NCBI GenBank assembly: GCA_001801465.1
Contig: MGXT01000025.1
Coordinates: 1 to 64,000 of the forward strand
From: Gammaproteobacteria bacterium RIFCSPHIGHO2_12_FULL_35_23
GTDB taxonomy: Bacteria > Pseudomonadota > Gammaproteobacteria > UBA12402
Length of the DNA stretch: 64,000 nucleotides
Direction: 5' to 3'
Shown here: positions 1-9,418 of the stretch, one piece after another
Numbering within the stretch: the first letter of the stretch is position 1
Layout: each line of letters starts with the position of its first letter
Notes under the pieces: generated by a model
Told to the model about the DNA's origin: nothing
What the model saw: only the letters and a program-made list of their open reading frames with translations
Databases searched by the model: none
Program-made: the position numbers and the translations under genes

Positions 1-44
1 CTGAGCAATTAGAAGATCCTCCCCTCGTAGCTCCAGCAGCCTAA
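1..44 (+). CDS. 3' end of an unidentified protein-coding gene (partial)
   Basis: One frame is open from the window edge to TAA at 42-44 and reads ...EQLEDPPLVAPAA. It is followed 21 nt later by a hairpin terminator, which supports a real gene end. Too little is visible to name the product; the acidic then Pro/Ala-rich tail is not diagnostic. Confidence 0.45.
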   Translation, partial: EQLEDPPLVAPAA

Positions 45-65
45 CAATACAGTCCCCAAAAACAA

Positions 66-96
66 AAAACCCCTAAGCTTTGGGCTTAAGGGTTTT
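66..96. terminator. Bidirectional intrinsic terminator between convergent genes
   Basis: A hairpin pairs AAAACCCCTAAGC (66-78) with GCTTAAGGGTTTT (84-96), with one C/A mismatch and a 5-nt loop. It is flanked by an A-tract on the left and a T-tract on the right, so it can end transcription from both sides. It lies between the plus-strand gene ending at 44 and tkt, which ends at 137 on the minus strand. Confidence 0.85.
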
Positions 97-136
97 GTTA
101 TTTATTGCTTTCAATAGAAGAAGTTATTAGTAATAA

Positions 137-2134
137 TTATTGTAACAATTCTTTTGCTTGCTTCACAATAGTCGCAACAGTAATACCACATTCATTATAA
201 GCCTCTTTATACGGTGCTGATACACCAAAGCTTTTCATACCAATTACTCGACCTTGCAAACCAACAAATTTATACCAATAATCTAGGCAACTTGCTTCAA
301 TAGCAATACGCTTGGTAATTCTGCTGGGTAACACTGATTCTTGATAAGCTAATTCTTGCTTAGTAAATACCTCACAACTAGGCATTGAAACTACCCGAAC
401 TTGACATCCCTCTACTTGTAACTGCAAAGCTGCCTGCATAGCCAATTCAACTTCTGATCCGGTTGCAATTAAAATAACTTCTGGTTCTTTGTCACTTTCA
501 GATAATATATAGCCTCCACGCTTAATATTCGCCAAAGTTTTTTCATCTCTAGTTTGCGCTGCCGTATTTTGTCTAGTCAATAACAAAGAAGTTGGACCTT
601 CCTTATTTTCCAGTGCTAACTGCCAAGCAACGATTGTTTCCACCAAGTCGCAAGGTCGCCAAACTGTCATATGCGGCGTCATACGCAAAGTTGCTGCTTC
701 CACAATTGGTTGGTGAGTAGGGCCATCTTCCCCTAAACCAATTGAGTCATGCGTAAAAATATAAATAACTCTCAGATGCATTAAAGCTGACATACGAGTA
801 GCGTTTGCAGCATAAGTTTGAAAAACTAAAAAAGTACCGCCATAAGGAATAAAACCGCCATGTAAAGCGATACCATTCATTATCGCCGACATACCAAATT
901 CCCTTACTCCGTAAAAAATATAGTTAGCATCAGCATTGTCTTTACTTAAATGTTTAGCACCTTTCCATAAAGTGTTATTAGAACCAGAAAGATCAGCAGA
1001 ACCTCCTAACAATTCAGGCATTTTAGGACCTAATAATTGTAAAACATCACCTGAAGCCTTACGGGTAGCCATTGCTTGTGAATTTTTTTGCGCAGCATGA
1101 AGAAAATTATTAATAAGCTCTGGCCAATCATTTGATAAATTGCCTTGTAAACGTCTTGCTAATTCTTTAGCAAATTCTGGAAAAGCCAATTGATAAGCAA
1201 TGTATTTTTTTTGCCAACTCTCTTCTAAGATTTGCCCACGCGCTTTAGCATTCCATGCTTTATATATTTCTGTAGGAATTTCAAATGATGGGTGATTCCA
1301 CTTTAAGTTTTCTCGTGTTTTTGCTACTTCATCAACCCCTAAAGGAGCACCATGGACTTCTGCAGTACCAGCTTTATTCGGAGAACCATAACCAATAGTT
1401 GTTTTACAACAAATAAGCGTTGGTCTTGCTGTCTCTGCTTTTGCTTCTTCGATAGCCTGTTTAATATGTATAGGATTATGGCCATCTACTTTAGCAATAA
1501 CCTGCCAATTATAGGCTTGAAAACGTTTAGGAATATCGGTGGTAAACCAACCACTAACATGACCATCAATTGAAATTTCATTATCATCCCAAAAAACAAT
1601 CAATTTTCCTAACCCTAAGGTTCCTGCTAAAGAACTAACTTCATGAGAAATGCCTTCCATCAAACAACCATCTCCTACAAAAACATAGGTATGATGATCA
1701 ATAATAGTATGACCTGGGCGGTTAAATTGTGTTGCTAATATTTTTTCAGCGATCGCCATGCCTACACCATTGGCTAAACCTTGTCCTAACGGACCAGTCG
1801 TTGTTTCAATACCGGGCGTATAACCATGCTCCGGGTGGCCTGGAGTCTTAGAATGCAATTGTCGAAATGCTTTTAAGTCAGTAATCGATAAATCATAACC
1901 AGTTAAATGTAACAAAGCATACTGCAACATCGCACCATGACCATTAGAAAGAATAAATCTATCACGATTGATCCAACTAGGATTAATTGGATTGTGTTTT
2001 AAAAAATCATTCCATAAAACTTCAGCAATATCAGCCATACCCATCGGCATTCCGGGATGACCAGAATTTGCCTGTTGTACTGCATCTATTGCTAAAAAAC
2101 GAATCGCATCAGCTAGCTCTCGACGTGTGGTCAT
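137..2134 (-). CDS. tkt: Transketolase
   Basis: Thiamine-diphosphate enzyme that moves two-carbon ketol units between sugar phosphates in the non-oxidative pentose phosphate pathway (cytosol). Visible signatures are [17 protein letters not shown] near the N-terminus, [12 protein letters not shown] in the ThDP-binding domain, and [15 protein letters not shown] in the pyrimidine domain. The frame extends upstream to 2179, but the start at 2134 ([17 protein letters not shown]) has GAGG about 10 nt upstream and gives 665 residues, close to the E. coli enzyme. The longer form would add 15 residues that do not look like transketolase. It lies 70 nt downstream of the efflux operon. A 7-bp hairpin (CACATTG/CAATGTG, 2165-2183) sits in that gap and lacks a T-run, so read-through from the operon is possible. 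Confidence 0.97.
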   Translation of the reverse strand: MTTRRELADAIRFLAIDAVQQANSGHPGMPMGMADIAEVLWNDFLKHNPINPSWINRDRFILSNGHGAMLQYALLHLTGYDLSITDLKAFRQLHSKTPGHPEHGYTPGIETTTGPLGQGLANGVGMAIAEKILATQFNRPGHTIIDHHTYVFVGDGCLMEGISHEVSSLAGTLGLGKLIVFWDDNEISIDGHVSGWFTTDIPKRFQAYNWQVIAKVDGHNPIHIKQAIEEAKAETARPTLICCKTTIGYGSPNKAGTAEVHGAPLGVDEVAKTRENLKWNHPSFEIPTEIYKAWNAKARGQILEESWQKKYIAYQLAFPEFAKELARRLQGNLSNDWPELINNFLHAAQKNSQAMATRKASGDVLQLLGPKMPELLGGSADLSGSNNTLWKGAKHLSKDNADANYIFYGVREFGMSAIMNGIALHGGFIPYGGTFLVFQTYAANATRMSALMHLRVIYIFTHDSIGLGEDGPTHQPIVEAATLRMTPHMTVWRPCDLVETIVAWQLALENKEGPTSLLLTRQNTAAQTRDEKTLANIKRGGYILSESDKEPEVILIATGSEVELAMQAALQLQVEGCQVRVVSMPSCEVFTKQELAYQESVLPSRITKRIAIEASCLDYWYKFVGLQGRVIGMKSFGVSAPYKEAYNECGITVATIVKQAKELLQ

Positions 2135-2204
2135 AATTAAAACCTCAGCTAAGAATATTTGGGACACATTGTGAAGCAATGTGCCAGCGAGTGCAAGCTC
2201 TAAA

Positions 2205-3392
2205 CTATTCCATCCGTAGAGTTTCTATCGGGTCAAGCTTAGAGGCTTTATAGGCCGGATAATAACCAAAAAATATACCTGCTAAAGAAGAAACACAAAA
2301 GCCTATTAAAGGCGGTAATAAAAAGATAGTAAATCCCCAATGTTTAGCTTCTGCAATAATAAATGAAATTAAAATCCCTAAAATAACACCTACTATTCCA
2401 CCAAACAACGATAGAACAACAGCTTCAATTAAAAACATAATACGTATGTCTTTTCGTTTAGCGCCAATAGCTAAACGTATCCCTATTTCACGGCGTCTTT
2501 CTGTTACAGATACTAACATAATATTCATGACGCCAATGCCACCTACTAACAAAGAAATAGAACCAATAAACCCTAAAAATACTGTTAAAATCTCTTGTTG
2601 CTTTTGCATACTTGCAATAATTTCTTTCGCGCTCTGAAAATAAAAATCAGCTCCTGGATCCATAGAAGAATAATAATTTTTAATTTGATTTTGCAAAGTA
2701 TCAATATCAGCGTTTGAATTGACTCGAAAAATAACGCTATCGATATTGGCATATTTACTTAACAATTTTGAAGTTTCAATAGGTACTAACAAAGAATTAT
2801 TAGGGTCAGCATAAATAAAAGAATTAGCCTGCCATGCTTTGGCAACACCAATTATAGTAAAATAATTATCAGCCACATTAATTTGCTGACCGATAGGATC
2901 GCCTACTGAATAATTTTTAATAGCCTGATAAATGTCTTGGCCTATCACACAAAAGTTTTCATGGGTATCCAAAAAAGAAATAAATCTGCCAGATTCCATC
3001 GCAATTTTCATCACTGATTTCATACTAGCTGTTACCCCTAATATTCCTCCATTAATTACGTGCCCCTCATAAGTGATTGGTACGTAAAGATTGGTATAAG
3101 GCGCAATTTTTTCAATTTGAGGCGAGGCCTGTTTAACAGCCAAAATAGTTGATAAATCCATACCTTCATTGCTACTTGAATTGTTAGAGTTCTTGTTTAT
3201 TTGTACGGAAAGTAAATTAGTACCCAAGGCTTTAAATTGCGCCAGGGCTTGTCTAGTAGCTAATTTTCCACCAGAGATCATCGCCACAACCGAAGCAGTT
3301 CCCACTAAAATTCCCAATACAGCAAGAAAAGTTCTAAGTTTATTAGATAATAAATTGGCAATTGCTTCCACAAAATGTCTTTTTAGTTGCAC
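2205..3392 (-). CDS. MacB-type ABC transporter permease (FtsX-like)
   Basis: Inner-membrane part of a tripartite efflux or lipoprotein-extrusion ABC system. Its 395 residues have the MacB layout: an N-terminal membrane segment ([16 protein letters not shown]), a large periplasmic domain (about residues 45-265), then three C-terminal membrane helices. The family signature [20 protein letters not shown] lies between the first two of these. Unlike E. coli MacB, the ATPase is a separate gene, located 13 nt upstream. Downstream of the TolC-like, adaptor and ATPase genes, it completes an efflux operon. The substrate cannot be deduced; macrolides, peptides or lipids are all possible. Confidence 0.9.
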   Translation of the reverse strand: MQLKRHFVEAIANLLSNKLRTFLAVLGILVGTASVVAMISGGKLATRQALAQFKALGTNLLSVQINKNSNNSSSNEGMDLSTILAVKQASPQIEKIAPYTNLYVPITYEGHVINGGILGVTASMKSVMKIAMESGRFISFLDTHENFCVIGQDIYQAIKNYSVGDPIGQQINVADNYFTIIGVAKAWQANSFIYADPNNSLLVPIETSKLLSKYANIDSVIFRVNSNADIDTLQNQIKNYYSSMDPGADFYFQSAKEIIASMQKQQEILTVFLGFIGSISLLVGGIGVMNIMLVSVTERRREIGIRLAIGAKRKDIRIMFLIEAVVLSLFGGIVGVILGILISFIIAEAKHWGFTIFLLPPLIGFCVSSLAGIFFGYYPAYKASKLDPIETLRME

Positions 3393-3405
3393 ACAGCTAT
3401 CCTTA

Positions 3406-4098
3406 TTAATTCACTTCATCACTGACAATACTACCATCATGCACCCTTACTACTCGTCTGCACTGCTGACTAATATGTTGATCGTGTGTTACCACTATAA
3501 TTGTATTACGATCATGATTATTTAATTCTATAAATAAATCCATGACTTCTTGCCCTGTTTTCGAATCTAATGATCCTGTTGGCTCATCAGCAAGAATCAC
3601 TTCTGGTTCACCAATTAAAGCTCTGGCTAAAGCTACTCGTTGCTGTTGTCCACCAGACATCTGGCTAGGTTTATGGTGCCATAATTGCTCTATACCCATT
3701 TTTTCTAACATAGCCATACCACACAATTTTGCTTCTTTATCGTGAACCCCTCTATAAATCAAAGGCATAATAACATTTTGCAAAGCATTTAATCGTGGCA
3801 ATAAAAAAAATGATTGGAAAACAAAGCCAATCTTTTGATTACGAATAACAGACAACTCATCATCAGAGAGCTCATCCACAGCAATACCACTAAGCTGATA
3901 AATCCCAGAAGAAGGTTTATCCAATAGGCCAATTATATTTAATAAGGTTGATTTACCTGAACCCGACTCACCAATAATAGCTGTCAGCTCACCTTTAGAA
4001 ACTATTAAATTAATATGGTTCAGTGCCAAAAGATCATCACTACCACTTTTATAGATTTTAACAATATTACTCAGATTGATGATTGGTAACAATTTCAT
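3406..4098 (-). CDS. MacB/LolD-type ABC transporter ATPase
   Basis: ATP-binding subunit partnering the MacB-like permease. The Walker A motif [10 protein letters not shown]-loop [18 protein letters not shown], signature [15 protein letters not shown], Walker [13 protein letters not shown] and switch histidine (VVTHDQH) are all present in 230 residues, the usual length. The start overlaps the end of the adaptor gene by about 30 nt, which suggests translational coupling. It belongs to the MacB/LolD group and has no fused membrane domain. Confidence 0.93.
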   Translation of the reverse strand: MKLLPIINLSNIVKIYKSGSDDLLALNHINLIVSKGELTAIIGESGSGKSTLLNIIGLLDKPSSGIYQLSGIAVDELSDDELSVIRNQKIGFVFQSFFLLPRLNALQNVIMPLIYRGVHDKEAKLCGMAMLEKMGIEQLWHHKPSQMSGGQQQRVALARALIGEPEVILADEPTGSLDSKTGQEVMDLFIELNNHDRNTIIVVTHDQHISQQCRRVVRVHDGSIVSDEVN

Positions 4099-5269
4099 CT
4101 CCTGGGTTTAGACCACTTAAAATAACAACGGAATTTAAAGAGGTTTCACCAGTAGTTACATTGACATTCTGGTGCTTACCTTGCACTACTTTTGTTACCA
4201 TGGTTGCACTGGTTTTAGGATCAATAAACACTGCACTAATTGGTACTGCTATTTGTGGTTGCTCTTTAATTTTGATAGCTGCTTTTGCACTCATACCAAT
4301 TTTTACTACTTGTTTTGCCTGTTGGCTTAAGATTGGCATCACAATGCGAATACTAAACACGGGTAAATTGCCAGAATTAGTAGCTTGAGCAGCTATATCT
4401 GCTAAGTAGCCCTGCAAAGTAATATCAGGAAAAGCAACGCTAGTTACCGACACTGATAGTCCTTTACTCAATTCATTAATATCTATTTCATTAGCTTCTG
4501 AATGCATGGCCAATCCTTGCATCAACCCTATAGTGACCAAAACTTGGCTATCTTTAACTTGTACCCCTGACATAATAGTATTATTAGTATTACTATTTCC
4601 CTGATTATTATCTTGTGAGTTTTGTACTGGCAACAAAGCAATTCCTGTAGCAGGTGAAGTAATATGCAACTCTTCTGCTTTTAAAGATTTAGCAATAGTA
4701 TTGCTAATTGCCTTAATATCTTCAATCGACAAAGAAAATACATCCGTATTGAACTGGTAATACTTTAAAGAATCTTTCAATTGACTTTGGGCTTGCAACA
4801 AAGATAACTGGCTTAAATAATAACTGCTTTTTGCCTGAGTTAAATCATCACGTGAAACCAATCCTTTATCATAAAGATTTTGTGTACTTTGAAAAGTTCC
4901 ATAATCATTATTTAACTGCTCTTTAGCTTTTAAATAGGAGGAGAAAGCTGTTTGAAATTGCGAAGCTTGTTTACTTGATTCGATAACAAAAAGTAATTGT
5001 CCTTTTTGAACCTGCTCACCATATTGAAAATTCTTTTTAAGAACTACTCCATCATTGGGTGATACCACACTAACTTGTTTATTAGGTGAAAGAGTTCCTG
5101 AAAAATAAAGTGTTTTATAAACAGGTTTCATTTCTACAATCATAATTTGTGAACTAGTTGAATTGTTAGCTTGCTGCGCTTTTTCTTTACAAGCACTTAT
5201 TAGCGATAACAAAGAAATAGTTACTATTCCTGTAACTAACTTAATCATAGATTTTTTGCTACTTATCAT
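4067..5269 (-). CDS. Efflux periplasmic adaptor subunit (MacA/HlyD-like), predicted lipoprotein
   Basis: Membrane-fusion protein linking the MacB-like transporter to the TolC-like channel. A signal sequence ends in a lipobox-like LISAC (Cys27), so the mature protein is probably acylated rather than carrying the N-terminal membrane anchor of E. coli MacA. A lipoyl/biotinyl-like half-motif (VVSPNDGVVLKK, then YGEQVQKGQLLFVIES) brackets a long coiled-coil hairpin (about residues 100-200). A beta-barrel and membrane-proximal region ends in [16 protein letters not shown]. It starts 3 nt after the stop of the TolC-like gene. The substrate is unknown. Confidence 0.88.
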   Translation of the reverse strand: MISSKKSMIKLVTGIVTISLLSLISACKEKAQQANNSTSSQIMIVEMKPVYKTLYFSGTLSPNKQVSVVSPNDGVVLKKNFQYGEQVQKGQLLFVIESSKQASQFQTAFSSYLKAKEQLNNDYGTFQSTQNLYDKGLVSRDDLTQAKSSYYLSQLSLLQAQSQLKDSLKYYQFNTDVFSLSIEDIKAISNTIAKSLKAEELHITSPATGIALLPVQNSQDNNQGNSNTNNTIMSGVQVKDSQVLVTIGLMQGLAMHSEANEIDINELSKGLSVSVTSVAFPDITLQGYLADIAAQATNSGNLPVFSIRIVMPILSQQAKQVVKIGMSAKAAIKIKEQPQIAVPISAVFIDPKTSATMVTKVVQGKHQNVNVTTGETSLNSVVILSGLNPGDEIVTNHQSE

Positions 5270-5272
5270 CCT

Positions 5273-6742
5273 TTAATACCTCAACTTAACATACCAAGGT
5301 TCCAATACAACACCAGCCTCTTGCTCTAAGGCAACAAGCGATTGTAAATAAGAAATTTCATTATCTACCACGGTTTCTAATTGCGTAGAAAGATTTTTTT
5401 GATTAGTGATCACTTCAAATGTAGAGACTCGTCCAGCGAGCTGCTTTTGTTCAGAAATATAAACTGTTTGTTTTTGTAACTTTAAAGCGTCAAGACTAAT
5501 TTTTAAGCCTTTTTTATTGTTAACTACTGTATTGTAATCGGTTTGTACTGTTTCCAACAAAGAGCGCTTAGATTCCTGTAAGCCTATAAGAGCCTGTTCT
5601 AATGATACTTGCTGATCTATAGTTGCATTTTGTGCAGAAACATCATCAATTGGCACCGTTAATGACAAACCTGCCGTTTCATTATGATTACTACCATTTG
5701 TTAAGCTTTTAAGTCCTGCATTTTGTCCACCACCAGACCCGCCACCTAAGGTTTCACTGGCTGTTAAGTTAAGCTGCCAACGTTGGTTATCTTGATCCAC
5801 TAATAAATTTCTACGTAAGGTTCTAATAGTTATTAACGACTGTTGATAAGCAATATTATTGGCTACCGCCGCATTGCTACTTAGTGTTAAATCAGGCAGC
5901 CCCCCCTCTCCCTCAATCTCTTTTTCTACTTTTACAAAATTAAAATGCTTAGGAACAGTTATTGGAGTCCTCGGTGGTAACCCTAAAGCATTGAGCAACT
6001 GATTCTTGCTGGTTTCAATATTAGTCAAATCTGTTTGCAAAGTTGCTTTTTGGCTTTCAACTTGTGCTTCTGCTTGCACGATATCACTTTTAGCCATACT
6101 TCCTGCTGCAATCATAGCTCTATCGTTAGTAACAGTTTGTTCATAATTATTTAAGCTATCCTTGTCCACTGCATACGTTTGATAAGACTGTACCAAAGAT
6201 AAGTAATCATTAATCACTGTTGAAACCGTACTAATTGCCGTCGATTTAAATGTTAATCTATTAATAATTTCTGTATCTTTGGCATTATTTAAAGCAGCAT
6301 CCACCACTGGCTTGCCAAATCCTCTGATAAGAGGTTGTGTAACTTGTAACTCCATCTCTGGATTATAAGTCCCATTAGTCAACGTGTTGGTGGAAGTTAA
6401 ATCAAGCGCTGTACCATAATTATTTTCCAACGTCACTGAAGGATTAGCAGCCCAAGTTGTGCTAGAAGAAGGGGCTCCTGAAGAAACTGCATGCGAAAAA
6501 CTATTACTTGCTGTAAAAGCATACTGTGGCTGAAACTGGTTTTTAGCTAATACTAAAGCAAATTTATCAGCTACCCTTTGAATTTCCTCTTGCTGAACAG
6601 AAGGATTGTTACGTAACGATAACAACACTGCGTCTTTTAAAGTTAATACAATCGGTTTATTTTTGAATACTATAGCCTGAGCTTGGCTAATTACCATGAT
6701 CAGTAATGAAGAGGTCAACAATCGTATTATCGATATCTTCAT
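5273..6742 (-). CDS. TolC-family outer-membrane efflux protein
   Basis: Outer-membrane channel of the tripartite pump. A cleavable signal peptide (MKISIIRLLTSS...QAQA) is followed by NPSVQQEEIQ and two long helical repeats typical of the OEP/TolC fold. The protein is 489 residues, within the family range. A Gly-rich GGGSGGGQNAG segment (about residue 340) sits in an extracellular-loop position. It lies 11 nt downstream of a small membrane protein gene and 3 nt upstream of the adaptor, in the same operon. Confidence 0.88.
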   Translation of the reverse strand: MKISIIRLLTSSLLIMVISQAQAIVFKNKPIVLTLKDAVLLSLRNNPSVQQEEIQRVADKFALVLAKNQFQPQYAFTASNSFSHAVSSGAPSSSTTWAANPSVTLENNYGTALDLTSTNTLTNGTYNPEMELQVTQPLIRGFGKPVVDAALNNAKDTEIINRLTFKSTAISTVSTVINDYLSLVQSYQTYAVDKDSLNNYEQTVTNDRAMIAAGSMAKSDIVQAEAQVESQKATLQTDLTNIETSKNQLLNALGLPPRTPITVPKHFNFVKVEKEIEGEGGLPDLTLSSNAAVANNIAYQQSLITIRTLRRNLLVDQDNQRWQLNLTASETLGGGSGGGQNAGLKSLTNGSNHNETAGLSLTVPIDDVSAQNATIDQQVSLEQALIGLQESKRSLLETVQTDYNTVVNNKKGLKISLDALKLQKQTVYISEQKQLAGRVSTFEVITNQKNLSTQLETVVDNEISYLQSLVALEQEAGVVLEPWYVKLRY

Positions 6743-6753
6743 AAAGTTAAGTT

Positions 6754-7068
6754 CTATCGACTAACCACCAACAGGGTTGCCAATATTATCCATAATACCC
6801 ACATAACTTCATGAAAAATCGGAAAGCTTTTGCGTTTAAAAATCCAATAAATCCCTGCTACGATACCAGCAATCACTAGTGGAATAATAAACAGTGCTAA
6901 TAGATGAACTAATAACACTCCCGTTTTACTTTTTGAAAATATTTGCGATAACCAGCCAGTTAAAAGATCATGAAAACTCATGATTTGTTGCAAACCTTCA
7001 TTAAGGTAGTTTGCCAATAAAATAACTAGCACACTTGCTACTATTAAAAATATTATGTTTTTTACCAT
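6754..7068 (-). CDS. Small three-helix membrane protein, function unknown
   Basis: A 104-residue hydrophobic protein with helices near residues 4-22, 52-76 and 85-102. A short amphipathic region and a KRKS loop lie between the helices. No family was recognised. It sits 21 nt after coq7 and 11 nt before the TolC-like gene, so it is probably co-transcribed with both. A role in the efflux assembly or in respiratory-membrane biology would be a guess from position only. Confidence 0.7.
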   Translation of the reverse strand: MVKNIIFLIVASVLVILLANYLNEGLQQIMSFHDLLTGWLSQIFSKSKTGVLLVHLLALFIIPLVIAGIVAGIYWIFKRKSFPIFHEVMWVLWIILATLLVVSR

Positions 7069-7089
7069 TTTGTTTACCCTTTTAGTTTG

Positions 7090-7728
7090 TCAGATCCAGT
7101 AAGCCGTTGTTGTCATCACTTTGGAGACCCATTTCATTGCGATTTGCATAGGTAACGGAAATTTTATAGCCCCTTCTTTTACGGCTGTTTGTCGATGATG
7201 TTCTTCATCCTCATGCATTTGTTCAATAATTTTTTGGCTCTTAATATCTTTTTTAGGCAACTGGCATAAATGTTTTTCTAAATGCTCGACTACCTGTCTT
7301 TCAGTCTCGGCAACAAAGCCAAGGCTCCACCGATCGCCCACCAATCCTGCCATTGCACCTATGATAAATGAACCTGTAAACCATAAAGGATTTAAATAAC
7401 TAGGATGACTATTTAATTCAGTTAATCTTTTTTTACACCAGTTTAAATGATCCACTTCTTCTTGGGCCGCTTTAACCATTTGTGTTCTGATCCTAGTTAA
7501 TCCCGCTGTAAGGCCCTGGCCTAAATATAAAGCTTGTGCACAAACTTCTCCAGCATGATTAACGCGCATAAGCCCCACTGAAATTCTTTTTTCTTTGCTC
7601 GTTAATGATGGCTCAGACAAAGCCTGATCAGGTGTACTACGGCCACTGGCTTCATTAAGTGGAGTTAAAGCCTTTAATCTTTGATCAATATTAATACACA
7701 ATTTATCTAATAGATTAAATTTATTCAT
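7090..7728 (-). CDS. coq7: Coq7-type demethoxyubiquinone hydroxylase
   Basis: Di-iron monooxygenase for the C6 hydroxylation late in ubiquinone synthesis, replacing the flavin enzyme UbiF in many proteobacteria. Iron ligands are visible in four-helix-bundle order: VNHAGEVCAQALY, AQEEVDHLNWC, ETERQVVEHLEKHL and MHEDEEHHRQTA. Its 212 residues match the family. It is the first gene of the minus-strand series leading into the efflux operon, and it faces a divergent gene across 168 bp. The reaction needs oxygen, so ubiquinone synthesis here is at least partly aerobic. Confidence 0.95.
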   Translation of the reverse strand: MNKFNLLDKLCINIDQRLKALTPLNEASGRSTPDQALSEPSLTSKEKRISVGLMRVNHAGEVCAQALYLGQGLTAGLTRIRTQMVKAAQEEVDHLNWCKKRLTELNSHPSYLNPLWFTGSFIIGAMAGLVGDRWSLGFVAETERQVVEHLEKHLCQLPKKDIKSQKIIEQMHEDEEHHRQTAVKEGAIKFPLPMQIAMKWVSKVMTTTAYWI

Positions 7729-7768
7729 TTTTTAATTGTCTAGTAAACTGCGTTACTTCTCAAGTCCT

Positions 7769-7796
7769 GTTATAATAATTAGCAAACTATTGCTAA
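7769..7796 (+). promoter_or_regulatory. Extended -10 promoter with a palindromic operator-like site
   Basis: TGTTATAAT (7769-7776) is a perfect extended -10 reading toward the DUF1704 gene. Directly after it, TTAGCAA-ACTA-TTGCTAA (7779-7796) is a perfect 7-bp inverted repeat covering the expected transcription start. On the minus strand the same palindrome falls between a TTGTTA and a TATAAC, with a long 19-nt spacing, reading toward coq7. One repressor could therefore control both directions; this is inference. A second TATACT (7862-7867) is also possible. Confidence 0.45.
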
Positions 7797-7896
7797 CAAC
7801 AAAATAAGTACTGCTGCTTAAAAATTAGGCAAATTAAGAAGCATCATTAACAAAAGTTGGTTATACTATTTTTTAAAGAAATGCGAAGGAAGCGCT

Positions 7897-9201
7897 ATGA
7901 AAATCAAGCCCTTAACTCCTGAACAACAAGTTATTCGCGAGCTCTCCGAACGTATTGTTAAAGCCCAAGGACCTATTTTGATCTTGGACGCTATTAAATG
8001 GGGGGATCCTATTAAAAAAGATTTCTTTAAACATAAGTTTAAAAAACTACCCGCCATTGATCACAATTACTATCAGCAACATAATCCATTAAGCTACGAT
8101 CCCAATGAAAAAACATCCGAATTTTATTCTATTGAACATGATGTCAGAAAAAATTTGGGGCAATTTAGTGCCGTGGGCCAAATCATGCAGCGTATGTGTC
8201 GTGAATATATTGACGTGATTGAAATGCTGAAAAATCGTGGTACTAAAATTTTTTCAAAAATTTCTCAGCAACTTTATGGTAGCTCAGAAGATGCTTTTTA
8301 TGCTAATGCCCCAACCCTTAAGGATTTGGCTAATGCTATTTGTCACACCCTTGGCAACATTAAAGATAAAACAGCCACTAAAGAAGATGAAAGAATCTAT
8401 ACTGCCGCACAAGCTGCTAAAATATTGTCAGCAAGATTAGCTCGTTATTTTAAAGATTCAGGCACAGCCCCTAAGGTGGTCGTGAGTGATAGTATTATTG
8501 CTGATGCTGCGGCAGGCGCAGAAGCTATTCGACTTCGAAAAAATGCTACCTTTAGTAAACGCATGTTAAAGCAACTAGAAGTTCATGAGGGCTGGGTTCA
8601 TCTTGGTACTACTCTCAATGGCAAGCGCCAACCAATTTGTACTTTTTTAAGTAAAGGGATTCCTTCTTCCACAACCACTCAAGAAGGATTAGCAATCATT
8701 ATGGAAATTTTTTCTTTCGCTTCATTTCCAGAACGTGTTCTTAGAATTAATAATCGAGTCAAAGCCATTAGCATGGCTGAGGAAGGCGCTAATTTTATTG
8801 AGATATTCAATTATTATCGAGAAACAGGATATCATGAATATGAAAGTTATGCGGCAGCAGCAAGAATATTTCGTGGCAGCATTCCTAGTGGAAAACCATT
8901 TACTAAAGATTTATCATATACCCGTGGTTTCGTTCAAATCTTTAATTATTTACGCTTAGCTATTGATCAAGGATTTGTGGATCATATCCCCTTACTATTT
9001 GTTGGTAAAACTGCTTTAGAAGATTTACGTTTAATTGTCGATCTAGTAGAGGAGGGGCTGGTTGTTAAACCCAAATATGTTCCACCCCAATTTAAAGATT
9101 CAGCGCCTCTTTGTGCTTGGTCAGCTTATTCTCTTTTTCTTAATAAACTTGACCCAGACAAGCTCGCTTTAGACTTTAAATCTTTATTACGCAAAGAGTA
9201 A
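7897..9201 (+). CDS. DUF1704 / QEGLA-motif metallopeptidase (MatCAP-like)
   Basis: A 434-residue member of the family often annotated as flavohemoglobin expression-modulating QEGLA motif protein. It shows HEGWVH (residues 230-235, an HExxxH zinc site) and QEGLA (262-266), which supplies a third zinc-ligand Glu in this peptidase fold. Eukaryotic relatives (MATCAP) are tyrosine carboxypeptidases that trim tubulin tails; the bacterial substrate is unknown. The start has AAGGAAG about 7 nt upstream. It is transcribed alone, divergent from coq7. The N-terminal 200 residues are helical and charged, with no signal peptide, so a cytosolic location is likely. Confidence 0.85.
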   Translation: MKIKPLTPEQQVIRELSERIVKAQGPILILDAIKWGDPIKKDFFKHKFKKLPAIDHNYYQQHNPLSYDPNEKTSEFYSIEHDVRKNLGQFSAVGQIMQRMCREYIDVIEMLKNRGTKIFSKISQQLYGSSEDAFYANAPTLKDLANAICHTLGNIKDKTATKEDERIYTAAQAAKILSARLARYFKDSGTAPKVVVSDSIIADAAAGAEAIRLRKNATFSKRMLKQLEVHEGWVHLGTTLNGKRQPICTFLSKGIPSSTTTQEGLAIIMEIFSFASFPERVLRINNRVKAISMAEEGANFIEIFNYYRETGYHEYESYAAAARIFRGSIPSGKPFTKDLSYTRGFVQIFNYLRLAIDQGFVDHIPLLFVGKTALEDLRLIVDLVEEGLVVKPKYVPPQFKDSAPLCAWSAYSLFLNKLDPDKLALDFKSLLRKE

Positions 9202-9231
9202 ATAAATTTTAGTTTTTATTGCAATATTCAA

Positions 9232-9396
9232 TTGATTATTAATCCTAAATTAATCAGTAGAACTCCCTGCTGAGTATTGAATCAACATCATTGTTAGCAC
9301 TCATTAATCATTTTTGACTGTCGCACTTCAATTTAGAATTTGCCCTATTTTTAACTGATTAATCTAGGTTAATAGGATTATCCAGCTAATCGCTGG
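9232..9396. repeat. Imperfect inverted repeat in the 217-bp gap after the DUF1704 gene
   Basis: The segment 9232-9257, read on the minus strand (ctgattaatttaggattaat...), resembles 9355-9380 on the plus strand (ctgattaatctaggttaata...). The two arms lie about 100 nt apart. Just after the second arm, CCAGC-TAATC-GCTGG (9382-9396) forms a short hairpin with no strong T-run. The gap separates two convergent genes, so a weak termination or protein-binding role is possible. No gene was seen in it. Confidence 0.35.
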
Positions 9397-9418
9397 TAAT
9401 TTAATAAACTTAAATTGC

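Noticed and set aside
2165..2183. Hairpin CACATTG/CAATGTG between the MacB-like permease gene and tkt
   Set aside because: Only 7 bp and no T-tract on either side, so it was not called a terminator.
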